A DNA stretch of 64,000 nucleotides from Lichtheimia corymbifera B2541 (GCA_000697475.1 JNEU01000926.1:1-64000), one strand, 5' to 3'. Shown: positions 37,409 through 49,302, counted from the stretch's first letter. Made by a program: numbers and translations. Notes: generated from the letters alone by a model not told the origin.

Positions 37409-39124
37409 TTACTTTGCAGTTCCGAAGCGCTTCTTGCCCATCTCACTTGAGCTCTTTTCATACATCTTGTTGCGCAATTCTTGTACCTGTTGAGCTGATA
37501 GCTGATGGCATTTGCCCAAACAATTATGGCTTCTCGATCTTGACCCGCAAAGATAACAACTATGATCATTATTGTCAGCTTGGTGCTGTATCCTACAACA
37601 AAAGATAGGTGTACTTACAACTCATATCCACAGCGGCATTTGATGGCATTGCACCCATACTATGCATAACATCACTCGATCAATAATTGGGTTTTCCTTA
37701 AAACAGCAATGATAGCTTACCGAACGAGCAACCACCTCTCTACAATGTGGACAACGTGTCCATCCTTGTTGAAGAGCAAGTTGTCGTGCTGCAATGGAAT
37801 TTTGGCGATTCATTTCGTTTTGAAGGAGCATTTCTGAAACATCATGTTTTCGTCGCCAACGACCTGTGGGTCTTTCTTTGCAAATATCTACATCGTGTAA
37901 TCCACGTGATGAGTATTACAGATTTGAATGTTGTCAAAATAAGGTCATACTTACCATCATGCCATGGATGTTCGCACCATAAACAAATGCCTCGATGGCA
38001 CTTTGGGCATTCTACCATGGTGCGCTGTGGTTGAGGAGGTGGTTGGGATTGACGTCGTAAGCGTCGACGAAACAATGTCTTTGCGAAACCAGTTCTGGTG
38101 GTATCGCGTGTTTGTTGTGCTGCGGCTCTATTCAACCGTTGCTGCTCAAGCTCTACCTCATCCAATTCAAACATCGCCTTGCAATCGCTATATGGACAAT
38201 AGCCCTGAATTGGGTAAGCAAAAGATAAAATGTTTTTATATGGATGCATGGTCATCAACTTACATAGCTTTCAAGAACATCGCGGCGAATGATTTTAAAC
38301 CACCAAGCGTCAGCTGCAGTAGGTGACATGACACGTGACACAATATCTTGGGAATCAAAAGAGCCTTGCGTGCACTGGTGTCCTGGACATGGGATTCTCG
38401 CATAGTCATCATGACGTGCTTCCGTGTATGTAGTAAGGTAAGTTGTCAGGCACTGACGACACATGTAATGTCGGCATTGACTTGTGTGAAAAATCTCCTT
38501 TTCTTCAAAATCATCAAAGCAGATCATGCATTCCTGTTTTTGATTTGGTGGTCCACATGATGACGATGATGCTGATAATGGTAATGATGGCGATGATGCT
38601 GATGCTGATGATGAGGAAGCTGTACTTTTGCGAACTGTATTGTTCTTTGATACACGCCAATCCTTGAACGGTGAAGATGCTCTCATGTTGCTGAGACTTG
38701 CATTGTTCCATGATACGAAACGTCCTTTTATACCGGACGCTTTAGGAGGAACAGGTGGTGGCGGTGGCGATGAAGACGACGATGCTGCATGCTCCGTCGG
38801 TAGCTTATTAAGTTCCTTGCTTTCTTCAATTGTATGAAGATATTGGCCTGTGTGCTTGAACTCGCCGACCAAGTTGCTGTTGGATGATCGTATAATCTTC
38901 ATTGCGTTGTCTCGTCCGATATAGGAACTCGAATTGTATGGTGGATACGAAGCGCAACGTTTAAGTCTTCTCGCAGTTGGGTGACGATTGACGGTTATCA
39001 AGGACGCGGTGACAGTTGTAACTGTAAATGTGGGGGAGGTGGATAGGAATTCAAAAATATCTTCAATGAGAGAAGGACCAGCTTGCAGGAAGAAGATAAA
39101 TAGAGAGAATAGAATATGATACAT
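37409..39124 (-). CDS. RBR (RING-IBR-RING) E3 ubiquitin ligase
   Basis: A HHARI/Parkin-type RBR ligase. At least five exons. The N-terminal ~190 residues are Ser/Pro-rich. RING1 is CMICFDDFEEKEIFHTSQCR plus HYMCRQCLTTYL. The IBR follows with CPYSDCKAMFE, ECPKCHRGICLWCEHPWH. RING2 is split over introns: RCPHCREVVARS, then YGCNAIKCRCGYEFCYLCG. In that string the Cys after GWTRCPHCREVV and the Cys of YEFCYLCG are RING2 ligands; the catalytic Cys would be the one in NAIKCRCG. The last exon ends KKRFGTAK. The N-terminal start is uncertain: the first ~18 codons (MYHILFSLFIFFLQAG) resemble a pyrimidine-rich intron end. Confidence 0.87.
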
Positions 39125-42100
39125 GCAGTTGAAATAGCTTTCTCACCGGATTATAAAGATACAAGGACGCCACATGTGGATCATCATGTTGAAAAGACTC
39201 AGCTTAATACCTTTGGCTAAGCATTTCTGTGTTACCAAGAAAGTAAATTGTGGTGGGAGAAGTGCTCTTTATTCTTCTTGAAACTTATGGCACCATGCTA
39301 CTACCCATCGAAGCTCCTCCTAACACAGCATGACTGGTTGTTATGTCATAGTTTGCAAGTGATGGTGACATTCCCCAAAAAAAGAGTGTGCTTGACCTAC
39401 AAAGACAATGGTGTGAGTTGCATCATTCCAGAGTGGCTGTGCTTTGCTTACCAAATTTGATCTATCACGATTAATGCGGCAGCTGCGCTGTGTAACGTTT
39501 TTCTGAGGAAGCTTTCACCTATGCGAACGACGTATGATGGCGTTTGGTGTTTTAGGATAACCACGGTAAGCTTTTACATCAGATAAATCAGGAGTTGCGA
39601 CCAATTTTTTGAGGTTCAGCTTTCTTCTTGACACGCACCTCCAAACACAATCGCACCATGTAAACGCTCCAATGACAAGAACAACACAAACAACACTTGA
39701 AATTGACTGGGAAAACAGCCTTGGGTCGCGTGTGGAGGAGTATCTTTTGTCGCAGCTGCGTTCGTCTCCAGCAAGTTCCACCTTCACGATGGGCTCCATG
39801 TCACCATTGCACAACACGGCCACTGTAGTCTACACCTGAACTTAGTTATCAGCACTCATGTTTTGTTGTTTATCATCTGTGGAGGAATCCTTTGTGTTTC
39901 AACCTGCCTTTTGCACTGTTTGTTAGACTCTCTTTCACACAACACGTGCCGCTTATGACGATCATTGGCAAGCAGCACCACAACGTCAAGAAGATGGAGT
40001 AAATGGAAAACACGATATTGGATTACTGTGTAAGGCTGTGAATTCAGAAAGCAGAATGGATCAAGGCAGAGGCACTTACATTGTATCCCACATCCTTTTT
40101 CAAATCGTAGGCCACTTGACCACTTTGAAGGATTATGTAGAAGAAGTAGTGTTACAGCGTCAATTTCATAAAGCATAGTGCAATAAGATACATTTCGAGT
40201 TGAACAACAGACATGGATGGATGAATGATGGTTCACAGCGATGGGTTAGGCATTACATGGGATAAGGAGCTTCAGAGGGATACCTGCGATCTGGGCACAT
40301 CAACAATTATGATTTAATGGGACGACAGGGAGATGATTGTTACAATGCGTGTATTTTTGACAAGGAAGAATTATGGCTACAATATGATAATGACGAGGAA
40401 GATGACAAAGAGGGGTTCACTGCTCATAACGCAATATACAATTCCGAGAACTATCTTGTCTTCCATCAATGATATCATTCAAAGTTGTCAAAGTTGCTGC
40501 ATATTTGGCTCGATTTTTTTCAGGCTTTTGCCCGATCGCTTACAATAAGTGCAAAAGACATCATTGATGGCTAGTAGCTTCTTGAGGTTGATGGGAATCC
40601 AAAAAGAAGGCAAGTTTTCAACGCTATCGGCAAACTGATGTAGGTGGGCAACTCTATAAATGTATATAAACCAGTAACTGTCAATCTCATTAGAAAAATA
40701 GTAATATGCATGCCTAGAACAAAGCGAGAGGGAGTTGTCAGCATCACAGCAGTAAACAATGTCTTTTTTTGCGACTTACCATGAATCGGGAATGCTATCG
40801 CACCTGGAGCAAATTCATATCTCATTCCCGAACCGGAATACAGTAGTGGAGATGGTGGACCGAGTCGTGGTCGATGTGGTCGATTGGACCGTAGTGGATG
40901 ATCTAGTTTATTGACATCGACGGCGTATTCACGAAAGGTTATCAAACGTAAGGTATCAACGCATAGGCTGTAGCGTGCACCAGATCGTTGTTTGATCTTT
41001 GCTTCACCAAAACCAATAACTTGGTCAATTCAAGGTTAGCCTTCCTATTGATGAAAGCGTTGCGTCGAGCCTTGTCACTTTCGTTCGGTATCTGATTTGG
41101 CTACCTCTTCAAATGGACCAACTTTTCGGGATCGCTCTCAATACTTGCAAGTGCAGGGTCGTGGCCCAAAGTGCAGTCTCGGTGATTACATCATTTGACA
41201 TGTCTGTGATGTTCTGGAAATAAGGATGTCACTTTACGGAGAGTGGAGAAGCCATTATATCAACCTCATGCGGACTGTGGCGTATCAGCTCATGTAGCTT
41301 TGCATATGTATCTCAGGAGGTAGCTACATCAAAGAGAATGTGAGTATTTGCATATCCATAAGCAATATGATCAGGCTTTACCTTAGATCACGTACCGTAG
41401 AAAGCCGATATTTCATTTTTTCCCATCACCATACATCTTATCAATGGTACGTTTCCCCTCTTCAACGGATCGCGACACCATTTCAGCGTGCCCTTCAAAT
41501 GAGTGGCCTTGGGCCAATAATACAATCTTCAATACTCGTTGTCGCAGTGATAGCACCGTGAGTCCTCTGGATGAATCGTACTTGATGTATAGATCCCGGA
41601 GATCTTTGCTGTATTCGAAATGGTGGTTGGATAATGCTACGTAAAATATTACAATGAGAGCAGTGATAATGAAAATAAATTCACAATGAAGAAAGGCTAA
41701 AGGCTATCAAACTGAGTCCATGGATCGCTCACAAAATAAGACCATCAATGAGCTACCATGGTGGTACTCACATCCACTTAGGTTTTGAAGTTGTCAATAA
41801 TCAAAAGATACGATTAATGGAAGAAAAAGAAGAACTGTATGGGGGGGTTGATAGGCGACAACATCGTCGTGGTTCACGTGTGGGTGGTGGGCGTGGGTAT
41901 TCTGTGATCACGAAAGAGTGATGGGAATGGTGATGAGCTGATAGATTGGTGTGATGGCTTCACAAAGAGACTTGGTATGGTTGATTGTTGTCGCCAATGA
42001 ATTAAGATTTGTGGTAATAAACAAGGTTGCAGTATCCCATTTCTAGCATATCCATATCTTCTTGGCCGACGATTGATGATATTGAATAAAAGTTATCATC

Positions 42101-42449
42101 ATATTCATCTGTTCGCGATCTTTTGTCATTGCAACGAGCATTCTCAATGAAGACAATGAGATAAACCAGAGGAACAATGTGACACCAAACGATCTTCGGG
42201 AAGTCAAAGTGGTCGTACTCGTGTCCTCGGAAATAAGAACTAGCCGTGCACAGACCACTTATGTTTGTTTCAGCTCCATGCTACAATATACTATTATTCG
42301 TCTTTTTCCTTGAATGAAAACGAATTCAACGTAATATCTGGGGTATCATTAATTCATGTGTATGGAAGGTGTGGATCACTTGGTTGGTTTCTGGATTGAA
42401 AGGGGGAAGACAAATGTGAAAGCCGGGATGCAAAATTGAGTGGTTTAAG
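39125..42449. other. Region of decayed genes left of the right-hand repeat
   Basis: No intact gene, but unusually many coding-like fragments. On the minus strand: 41405-41638 and 40560-40960 (see separate entry), a 39515-39823 frame with a possible membrane segment (VVCVVLVIGAFTW), and blocks near 40050-40140 reading LQSGQVAYDLKKDVGYN before a GTAAGT. On the plus strand: a 51-codon acidic frame at 40317-40472 (LQYDNDEEDDKEGF). On the minus strand: a frame at 42002-42284 with a hydrophobic segment (IVWCHIVPLVYLIVFI) behind a good 3' splice site. I recognise none of them. Confidence 0.4.
40500..41640 (-). pseudogene. Decayed multi-exon gene of a lineage-specific family
   Basis: Exon-like blocks read in order on the minus strand. 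The first, from a TTTTACGTAG acceptor near 41638, reads FEYSKDLRDLYIKYDSS and VLKIVLLAQGHSFEGHAEM; it is cut by a TGA after a run of six A, and removal of one A would restore the frame to a GTACGT donor. A later block reads VIGFGEAKIKQRSGARYSL, CVDTLRLITFREYAVDVN and MRYEFAPGAIAFPIH before a GTAAGT intron. The last reads MRLTVTGLYTFIE, then, one frame over, NLPSFWIPINLKKLLAIND. At least two frame breaks are seen. The GE-K ... DTLRL ... GLYT pattern is reminiscent of large hypothetical-protein families in Mucorales genomes; this is memory, not a search. Confidence 0.4.
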
Positions 42450-43545
42450 CTTACAATGGATCAAGCTTCCGTAACAAGCAGGGTTGTTGGGTATTAGCAT
42501 TGAAAATACAAGGGTCTATTTAAACATGTAAATAATCAGTTATTGGCACTACCCATCGTCTAATCAGCATATGAACAATGAAGCTTTAATGAATCTAATA
42601 TGACAGAAGGAACAAGAGCATCTCGATACAATGATGTGGGTCTAATCCAATCTCCCCTGCCGGCCTTCAAATTTCTATCCTTCCTTTCCTTCCAGATGCC
42701 AACCAGTGGATCACAAAGAATCAGCAGGTGTCGTTGTGTCATTGTATTCTTGATTGCTGCTGTCATAGCATCTTCATCCATGATTGTAAAAGTAGCTGTT
42801 GCATGCATTGACTTGAATGTAGCAATATCATCCATGGTGGTAAATCCTCTCTTGTCAAACATATAAGCCCTCGTTTCCATGCCATCCAATTCATCCAATC
42901 CATCATCATCCTCAGCCGTATCCACATGTTCGTTACTGCTGACAACGAGCCAAGTAGCCAAAGCAACATTCCATGATTCCACATTACTGCACTTGATTGC
43001 ATCCATCCATTCATCCATAACCGTTGCGAGTCCAATAAGAAAGAGCCTCTGTGATCGCTGCTGATATGCTTCCTTTTCAATCCGAGTATTGATCAGTGTA
43101 GCTCAACAAGGCGAAGAGTGCTTGTATTGCGGAATACTTGATAGCTGATATGGGACCATCCATTAGAAGTCGTATGCATCATTGAAAGTTGCCACACGTA
43201 TATAAAGCTGCTTTTATACAATGACTATCAGCTGTTCACGTGAAGAGGCCGCAAGTAACTTGAGACAGTGGAGACCTTGCTAATGGCAGCTGCTGTTACG
43301 GGATGGTTGTGGCAGAGGAGCGTGTTGTAGTAGTAGAGTGACAAGATTGTGAACGCTGCTTGAGACAATAAAGTCATTACTAATAGTAACTGCTGGAATG
43401 AACGCTGTTGTTCTTGATCGTGGTAGAGGAGTGTGCAAGAGCGTGTGTTGTGTCAAGAAACGTGTGTGTTGTAGTGGGTGCACGCGCCATGGACTTGCCA
43501 TTCAGTCAAAGATAATCGGATCAAGACAGTTGTAGGGTTGACATG
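42450..43545 (-). repeat. ~1.1-1.3 kb dispersed unit, right copy (inverted)
   Basis: Reverse-complement copy of 2310-3575. It lies directly against the palindrome, just as the left copy lies against the left fold-back block. The outer boundary with single-copy sequence is near 42450. The two copies differ by scattered substitutions and small indels. Confidence 0.85.
42560..43018 (-). pseudogene. Second copy of the repeat-borne ORF, start codon deleted
   Basis: This copy matches residues 31-182 of the left-hand protein (2889-3437) with about eight differences. The frame remains open further upstream, but an 18-base in-frame deletion near 43093 removes the region carrying the left copy's ATG. 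The first remaining ATG is at 43018. Substitutions are mostly single-base. Whether it is expressed is unknown. Confidence 0.55.
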
Positions 43546-44638
43546 ATGGGTTGAGACAGAGCAATCGTTCGCAGGTGGTAGCTGTACTTGAATGGGGCAA
43601 CAGTTGAGAATGGGAGGAGGAAGAGGGAAGAGGCTGGGATGTGGAAGAGGTGGAATTTTGTCAGGCAGTCAGACATATCACATATACACTGATACCATTG
43701 CATAATATTGGGATTGCTTGTCTCGACCCTCAAACTTTCATACAATATGCTCTAGGACATTCTGAACAACTTTGTATTAATAAAGAACCCACAATTCATT
43801 TGAAGATTTCGAATTGTAGAGCATAATGTGGGATTGACTATGACGGACGGAAATTGGGAAAGCGCCGGATTTATGAAAAAGTCAATTAGTATGTAGTTTC
43901 TTGAGATTCCCCATCTCGCACTTGAAACTTGGTCAGACGGTACTCTCGCACATGCCGATCAACTCCATTCATTTAAAAACCGCATGGTTCATTATGAACA
44001 TTTTGAATGCGGGGCAGCCCAAATATAGGAGAAAGTAGGGTAGACGCTCCTGCTCCCCGAGATTGCCCACCTCGAACCTGTAACTTTCTCACAATATCCT
44101 TTGGACCACGCCGAGAAATTTCCTTCTCATAAAGACCCCAGAGTTCATTATGAAAACCTAGAATGTAGGAGAGACGACGAAAGGGATAGTAACATAAATA
44201 GGGTGTACGGCCGTGCGCGCCGATATTGCCCATCGCGACCTCGAAACTTGGTCAGGCGGTGCTCTCGACCATGCTGATCAACATCGCTCTCATAAAGCCT
44301 CTACACATCACTATGGAGATTTGGAGATACAGGCACCTTTACGTTTTTAGTATGCTGTAAGTGTGATACTATATGACAAGCGGTCTTTGCTCATTCTGAA
44401 GAAGCTTGACTCTAATAGAGCGGAAGGTGCGCAGGGGCGTGATCGTGTAACACAGCTCATTTGCATGATACTTCACAATGAACAAGCACCACTCTCCATA
44501 TAGCATAACGCTTAGAGCATATGTAAAAACATAAAGGTGCCTGTATCTCTAAATTTTACAATGAAACGTGGAGTCTTCAATCGAACAAAGTTGCGCGGCG
44601 TGGTCAAGCGCACACTGTGTGCAAGTTTCACGATCGCC

Positions 44639-45739
44639 ATGGCTCTTCCCGCTAAAAATCAAAAACAAGGGGACCACAAGCCACCCCCAGACAAAAGTCG
44701 ATCGTATTCATCCCTTTTCAATGAACCGGATATCGTTATTCTGGACGCCCGAAACAACATCATAACGAAGCGTATATGGCGACATGCTGAACACCCCAAC
44801 TCATTATTTTATGATTTATCCACTGTCAACATCACCGATACACAATTCAGGACGGCTCTCAGTGAGTCTCCACTTAAAGACGTTATCCATGGAGCTGTCA
44901 TCCATCGTACCCGTAAACAAGTCTTCGCCGAAGTAGCCTTCCACGACCACAAAGCACGTATAAGAAACATGCACCACCCTGTAACTCTCGCCGACGACAC
45001 GAAAGTCTTCGGTGCTTTTCCCATTCCAGAAGACATGGATGTTATCAGGATTAATCTCTCAAACATACCGCTATATAATCGACCCAATCTAAAGGAAGCT
45101 CTTAATGCAGCATTGAAACCTTTTGGACAACTCTTAGAACTTGGCATATATCTCGAACAGCACCTTTTCACAGGGAAAGGCTATGTGTACCTGAATACCA
45201 ATCACAACTCCGCCAGCTCCAAATCTCATTCACATGTACAACCAATACCGCCAACTCATACAATCTCAATCTCTCTTAAAGATGGGACATATCCTACACG
45301 CATGCATGCAACATGGTCCAAAATGCCACTTCACTGCCGCTATTGCCATAACCCAGGCCACACCCGTATCCAATGCCCATATAGACCACAGCCCAGATGT
45401 TACCATTGTCAAGAAACTGGACATCTCCGCAAAGACTGCAAATTCCGCCATGGAACTCAACCCACTCCCGACAAACCAGCCAGCCCCGAGCACACAACAC
45501 AAGGAACGCCGATCAAAAGAAAACGTGTACCAACCTCACGATCACCATCGCCAACACCTGTTAATTTCAACCCGACCATTAACAAAGAGGCACCTATGCC
45601 CTGGATAAAAGACAAACCCCATGATCCTATTACGGACATTGCAAATGACACTGAACTCTCAAATCGCAACCTCGCCCAAATGGATACAACCCCCGCACCA
45701 ACATCACGTGGCCCCGCCACTGATGATATGGTGACCTAG
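44639..45739 (+). CDS. Gag/ORF1-like zinc-knuckle protein of the retro-insertion
   Basis: 366 residues from ATG 44639, the first base of the insertion. The frame is open a further 34 codons upstream (ATG 44537) through palindrome sequence, but that part also occurs in the other arm, so it belongs to the target, not the element. About residues 134-188 look like an RRM-type fold (VIRINLSNIPLYN ... ALKPFGQLLELGI ... FTGKGYVYLN). Two CCHC zinc knuckles follow at about 233-246 (CRYCHNPGHTRIQC) and 254-267 (CYHCQETGHLRKDC). RRM plus paired knuckles is the usual plan of LINE ORF1 proteins, which bind element RNA. The C-terminal third is Pro/Thr-rich. The frame is intact. Confidence 0.8.
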   Translation: MALPAKNQKQGDHKPPPDKSRSYSSLFNEPDIVILDARNNIITKRIWRHAEHPNSLFYDLSTVNITDTQFRTALSESPLKDVIHGAVIHRTRKQVFAEVAFHDHKARIRNMHHPVTLADDTKVFGAFPIPEDMDVIRINLSNIPLYNRPNLKEALNAALKPFGQLLELGIYLEQHLFTGKGYVYLNTNHNSASSKSHSHVQPIPPTHTISISLKDGTYPTRMHATWSKMPLHCRYCHNPGHTRIQCPYRPQPRCYHCQETGHLRKDCKFRHGTQPTPDKPASPEHTTQGTPIKRKRVPTSRSPSPTPVNFNPTINKEAPMPWIKDKPHDPITDIANDTELSNRNLAQMDTTPAPTSRGPATDDMVT

Positions 45740-45923
45740 TTTTGGCTATGTCTAGCTCTACATGCTAGCTTCTTGTTTCGATCTTTAGTAGTGTGATTAT
45801 ATAGACCTTACTTTTGTTCCCTATTGATCGCTTTTTGTAACTACCGCGGCCAACCGTCACTCTGCGTATACGTGGTCGCACAAATAAAATAAGCCCCATA
45901 ATGGGCCATAAAAAAAAAAAAAA
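44639..45923 (+). mobile_element. Retrotransposed LINE-ORF1-like insertion with poly(A) and target-site duplication
   Basis: A 1.29 kb insertion inside the left palindrome arm. It starts exactly at an ATG, carries one ORF, about 170 bases of 3' sequence, and ends in a run of 16 A (45910-45925). It is bracketed by a 14-16 base direct repeat, (aa)gtttcacgatcgcc, at 44623-44638 and 45924-45939, and the uninterrupted arm sequence continues on both sides. Poly(A) plus variable-length duplication is the mark of target-primed reverse transcription. No reverse transcriptase is encoded, so it is a 5'-truncated, ORF1-only or otherwise non-autonomous copy. Confidence 0.85.
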
Positions 45924-47670
45924 AAGTTTCACGATCGCCGTGGCCATTCCCAGATTCACCCAATGTCACCACCAGCCAAAGTGGATTGTGGGTCGACCTC
46001 TTGAATTTTTTTTCGACGAGGCTGGTGGTGACATTGGGTGAATGTGAGATTGGCCACGACGATCGTGAAATTTGCACACAAGGTGCGCTTCACCCCGACG
46101 AGCAACTTTGTTCGATTGAAGACCCTACGTTTCATTGTAAAGTTTGTGGCTACAGACATCTTTATGTTTTTACTATGATGTACGCGTAAAGCTATATGGG
46201 GAGTGGCGTTTGCTCATTGGGAAGTATCATGCAAGTGAGATGTGTCGCACAAAGAAGTCCGTCTGCATCTTCGGCTCTATCGGGGTCTACCTAGTTGACA
46301 ATGAACAAAGACCACTTATCATATAGCACCATGCTTACGTCATAGCAAAAACATAAAGATGTCTGTAGCCACAAACTTTACAATGAAACGTGGGGTCTTC
46401 AATCGAACAAAGTTGCGCGGCGGGGTCAAGCGCACCTTGTGTAGAAGTTTCACCATCGTCGTGGCCAATCTCACATTCACCCAATGTCACCACCAGCCTT
46501 GTCGAAAAAAATTCAATAGGTCGACCCACAATCCACTTTGGCTGGTGGTGACATTGGGTGAATCTGGGAATGGCCACGGCGATCGTGAAACTTGCACACA
46601 GTGTGCGCTTGACCACGCCGCGCAACTTTGTTCGATTGAAGACTCCACGTTTCATTGTAAAATTTAGAGATACAGGCACCTTTATGTTTTTACATATGCT
46701 CTAAGCGTTATGCTATATGGAGAGTGGTGCTTGTTCATTGTGAAGTATCATGCAAATGAGCTGTGTTACACGATCACGCCCCTGCGCACCTTCCGCTCTA
46801 TTAGAGTCAAGCTTCTTCAGAATGAGCAAAGACCGCTTGTCATATAGTATCACACTTACAGCATACTAAAAACGTAAAGGTGCCTGTATCTCCAAATCTC
46901 CATAGTGATGTGTAGAGGCTTTATGAGAGCGATGTTGATCAGCATGGTCGAGAGCACCGCCTGACCAAGTTTCGAGGTCGCGATGGGCAATATCGGCGCG
47001 CACGGCCGTACACCCTATTTATGTTACTATCCCTTTCGTCGTCTCTCCTACATTCTAGGTTTTCATAATGAACTCTGGGGTCTTTATGAGAAGGAAATTT
47101 CTCGGCGTGGTCCAAAGGATATTGTGAGAAAGTTACAGGTTCGAGGTGGGCAATCTCGGGGAGCAGGAGCGTCTACCCTACTTTCTCCTATATTTGGGCT
47201 GCCCCGCATTCAAAATGTTCATAATGAACCATGCGGTTTTTAAATGAATGGAGTTGATCGGCATGTGCGAGAGTACCGTCTGACCAAGTTTCAAGTGCGA
47301 GATGGGGAATCTCAAGAAACTACATACTAATTGACTTTTTCATAAATCCGGCGCTTTCCCAATTTCCGTCCGTCATAGTCAATCCCACATTATGCTCTAC
47401 AATTCGAAATCTTCAAATGAATTGTGGGTTCTTTATTAATACAAAGTTGTTCAGAATGTCCTAGAGCATATTGTGTGAAAGTTTGAGGGTCGAGACAAGC
47501 AATCCCAATATTATGCAATGGTATCAGTGTATATGTGATATGTCTGACTGCCTGACAAAATTCCACCTCTTCCACATCCCAGCCTCTTCCCTCTTCCTCC
47601 TCCCATTCTCAACTGTTGCCCCATTCAAGTACAGCCACCATCTGCGAACAATTGTCCTGCTTCAACCTAT

Positions 47671-47970
47671 CCCTACATAAAGTTTAATACATGAGTATCC
47701 TCGTCAAATGGGGTCACAGGCTATGAGTATCCTTGCACTTTCCAAAGCCATCGATATATTCTAGTTACAATTGGACTCCATGGTTACATAAGATGCTATT
47801 ATTTAATAAGGACTATTTCGAAATCAAGTACAATGGGAATAATGTAAACTAGTGTATGCATCAGACCGAGTGGAAAGGCAACCTAAATTTGGGCGTGTCA
47901 ACTGAATGCGGTAATCGATCTCTTTCCTCCTCTCCACACAGCCAAAACCAACTTTTTACCTTTTCCAATC
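47671..47970. other. Promoter region of the NOSIP gene
   Basis: About 300 bases of single-copy AT-rich DNA between the palindrome end and the NOSIP start, ending in a pyrimidine-rich leader (47917-47965). Confidence 0.5.
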
Positions 47971-49302
47971 ATGCCTCGTCATTCCAAAAACAACACGGCA
48001 TCCAGCGTCTTCACTTATCATGAAACCAAATCGCTTGATTATGGCACGAAAAAGGTAGACCACGAGAACCAATGGGCGTGTTGCAGTATCCATCCGTTTG
48101 CTGACAGCTTGCTATTCACAGCAACGTATCGGTCGCGATTCTTTCCGAGAGTACAATGCCTGCTTTCTTTGTTTACAAACTGCTCGTGATCCGGTAGCCT
48201 GTCCAGAGGGGCATCTTGCTTGTCGTGAATGCATGTACGAGTCGATCCTGCAACAAAAGCAAAATATCAAGCGAGAGCAACGACTCATGGAGCAAAAAGT
48301 GCGTGATCTGGAGAATCTCAAGGCTCGAGAGACCGAGGAAGCCAAGCAAGCATTGTTGGACGATTTTGAAAAGACACAGACGAGTATGCTTGGTCGACGT
48401 GCACCACGGGCAGCAACAGCAACGGCATCTACGACTGAGAACAGCATAAATTCATCACCATCATCAGCTCAGAAGAATGGTAGTGGTATGTACTTTTACA
48501 GAGGCCATGTGGGATTAGGTTTTCTTATGGTTTGTATATCTAGAGAGCGGATCCGGCAACACAACACCATCTGCAGGCACCAAACGAAAGTTCGAATTGA
48601 CCGAGGATGTTGTAAAGGAAGCGGCTGATAAGGAATTGGACAAGGCATCTAAGCGTCTTGCTGAAGAAAAGGCACGAGCATCTGCTCCCAAATTATCAAG
48701 CTTTTGGCTGGTAAGAAGAGAGAGAGAGGCAAGCATATATGGGCCATTGTGCTTAATAACCGACCTGTGTATTGAATAGCCATCCTTGACCCCTGAAGCC
48801 GAGAAGCAATTGAAGGATGAAATCAAACCCATCTCAACACAAACCATGTGCTTAGCAACCAAAACGCCCCATCCTGTCAGGTAAATCAAATAGAGCTAAA
48901 GACACTTCATTTGCAAAAAGTGCTCACCAGCTTTTTCTTAGCTTGAAGACATTGATCGAAGTCAAGTTTCAGCAAGAAGAGGGCAATAAGAGTAAATGTC
49001 AGTGCCCAGCATGTCTCAAGACATTGAACAACTCCGTAAAGTTCTCAGGTATGGATGGGAATATAGGGTATAAGCTCAACACATTCACTGATATGCTGCT
49101 CTTTTTTCCAGTAATGCGTAACTGTGGACATGTTATATGCAACACGTGTGTCGATATGTTTGTCAAGAAATCCAAGAGGTGCTATGTATGCGAGAAGAAG
49201 ACCAAATCCAAAGACATTGTTGATATGAGTGCAGAAGGAACTGGGTTCGCTAGTGGAAGTAGTATGGCTATGGCTACAAAGTGGGATGTCGCATTTCAAT
49301 AA
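47971..49302 (+). CDS. NOSIP homologue (U-box-type E3 ligase)
   Basis: A homologue of nitric-oxide-synthase-interacting protein, a conserved nuclear U-box-type ubiquitin ligase associated with the spliceosome. Six or so short exons, all GT-AG. It begins MPRHSKNNTASSVFTYHETK with YGTKKQRIGRDSFREYNAC across intron 1, matching NOSIP closely. The first Cys-containing half of the U-box is CFLCLQTARDPVACPEGHLA, CRECMYESIL. A long Lys/Glu coiled coil follows, then PSLTPEAEK. The C-terminal half is CGHVICNTCVDMFV with CYVCEKKTKSKDIVDM and EGTGFASG. The U-box being split by a coiled coil is the family's characteristic arrangement. Confidence 0.92.

Larger units (their letters stand above)
43545..47670. 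repeat. Long palindrome (fold-back element) with inserted retroelement
   Basis: The arms 43545-44638 (left) and about 46578-47665 (right) are reverse complements along their whole length. The 86-codon shadow frames at 43973-44233 (minus) and 46983-47243 (plus) encode identical peptides, which shows near-perfect arm identity there. The core 45926-46577 is itself an inverted repeat centred near 46253, built from smaller fold-backs ('caatgtcaccaccagcc' facing 'ggctggtggtgacattgg'). Removing the 1.29 kb insert 44639-45923 makes the whole a continuous ~2.8 kb palindrome. Single-copy DNA resumes near 47670. Confidence 0.9.

Noticed and set aside
43973..44233. 86-codon frame duplicated in both palindrome arms (also 46983-47243)
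   Set aside because: Identity between copies is explained by the palindrome; the peptide has no domain and lacks a promoter.
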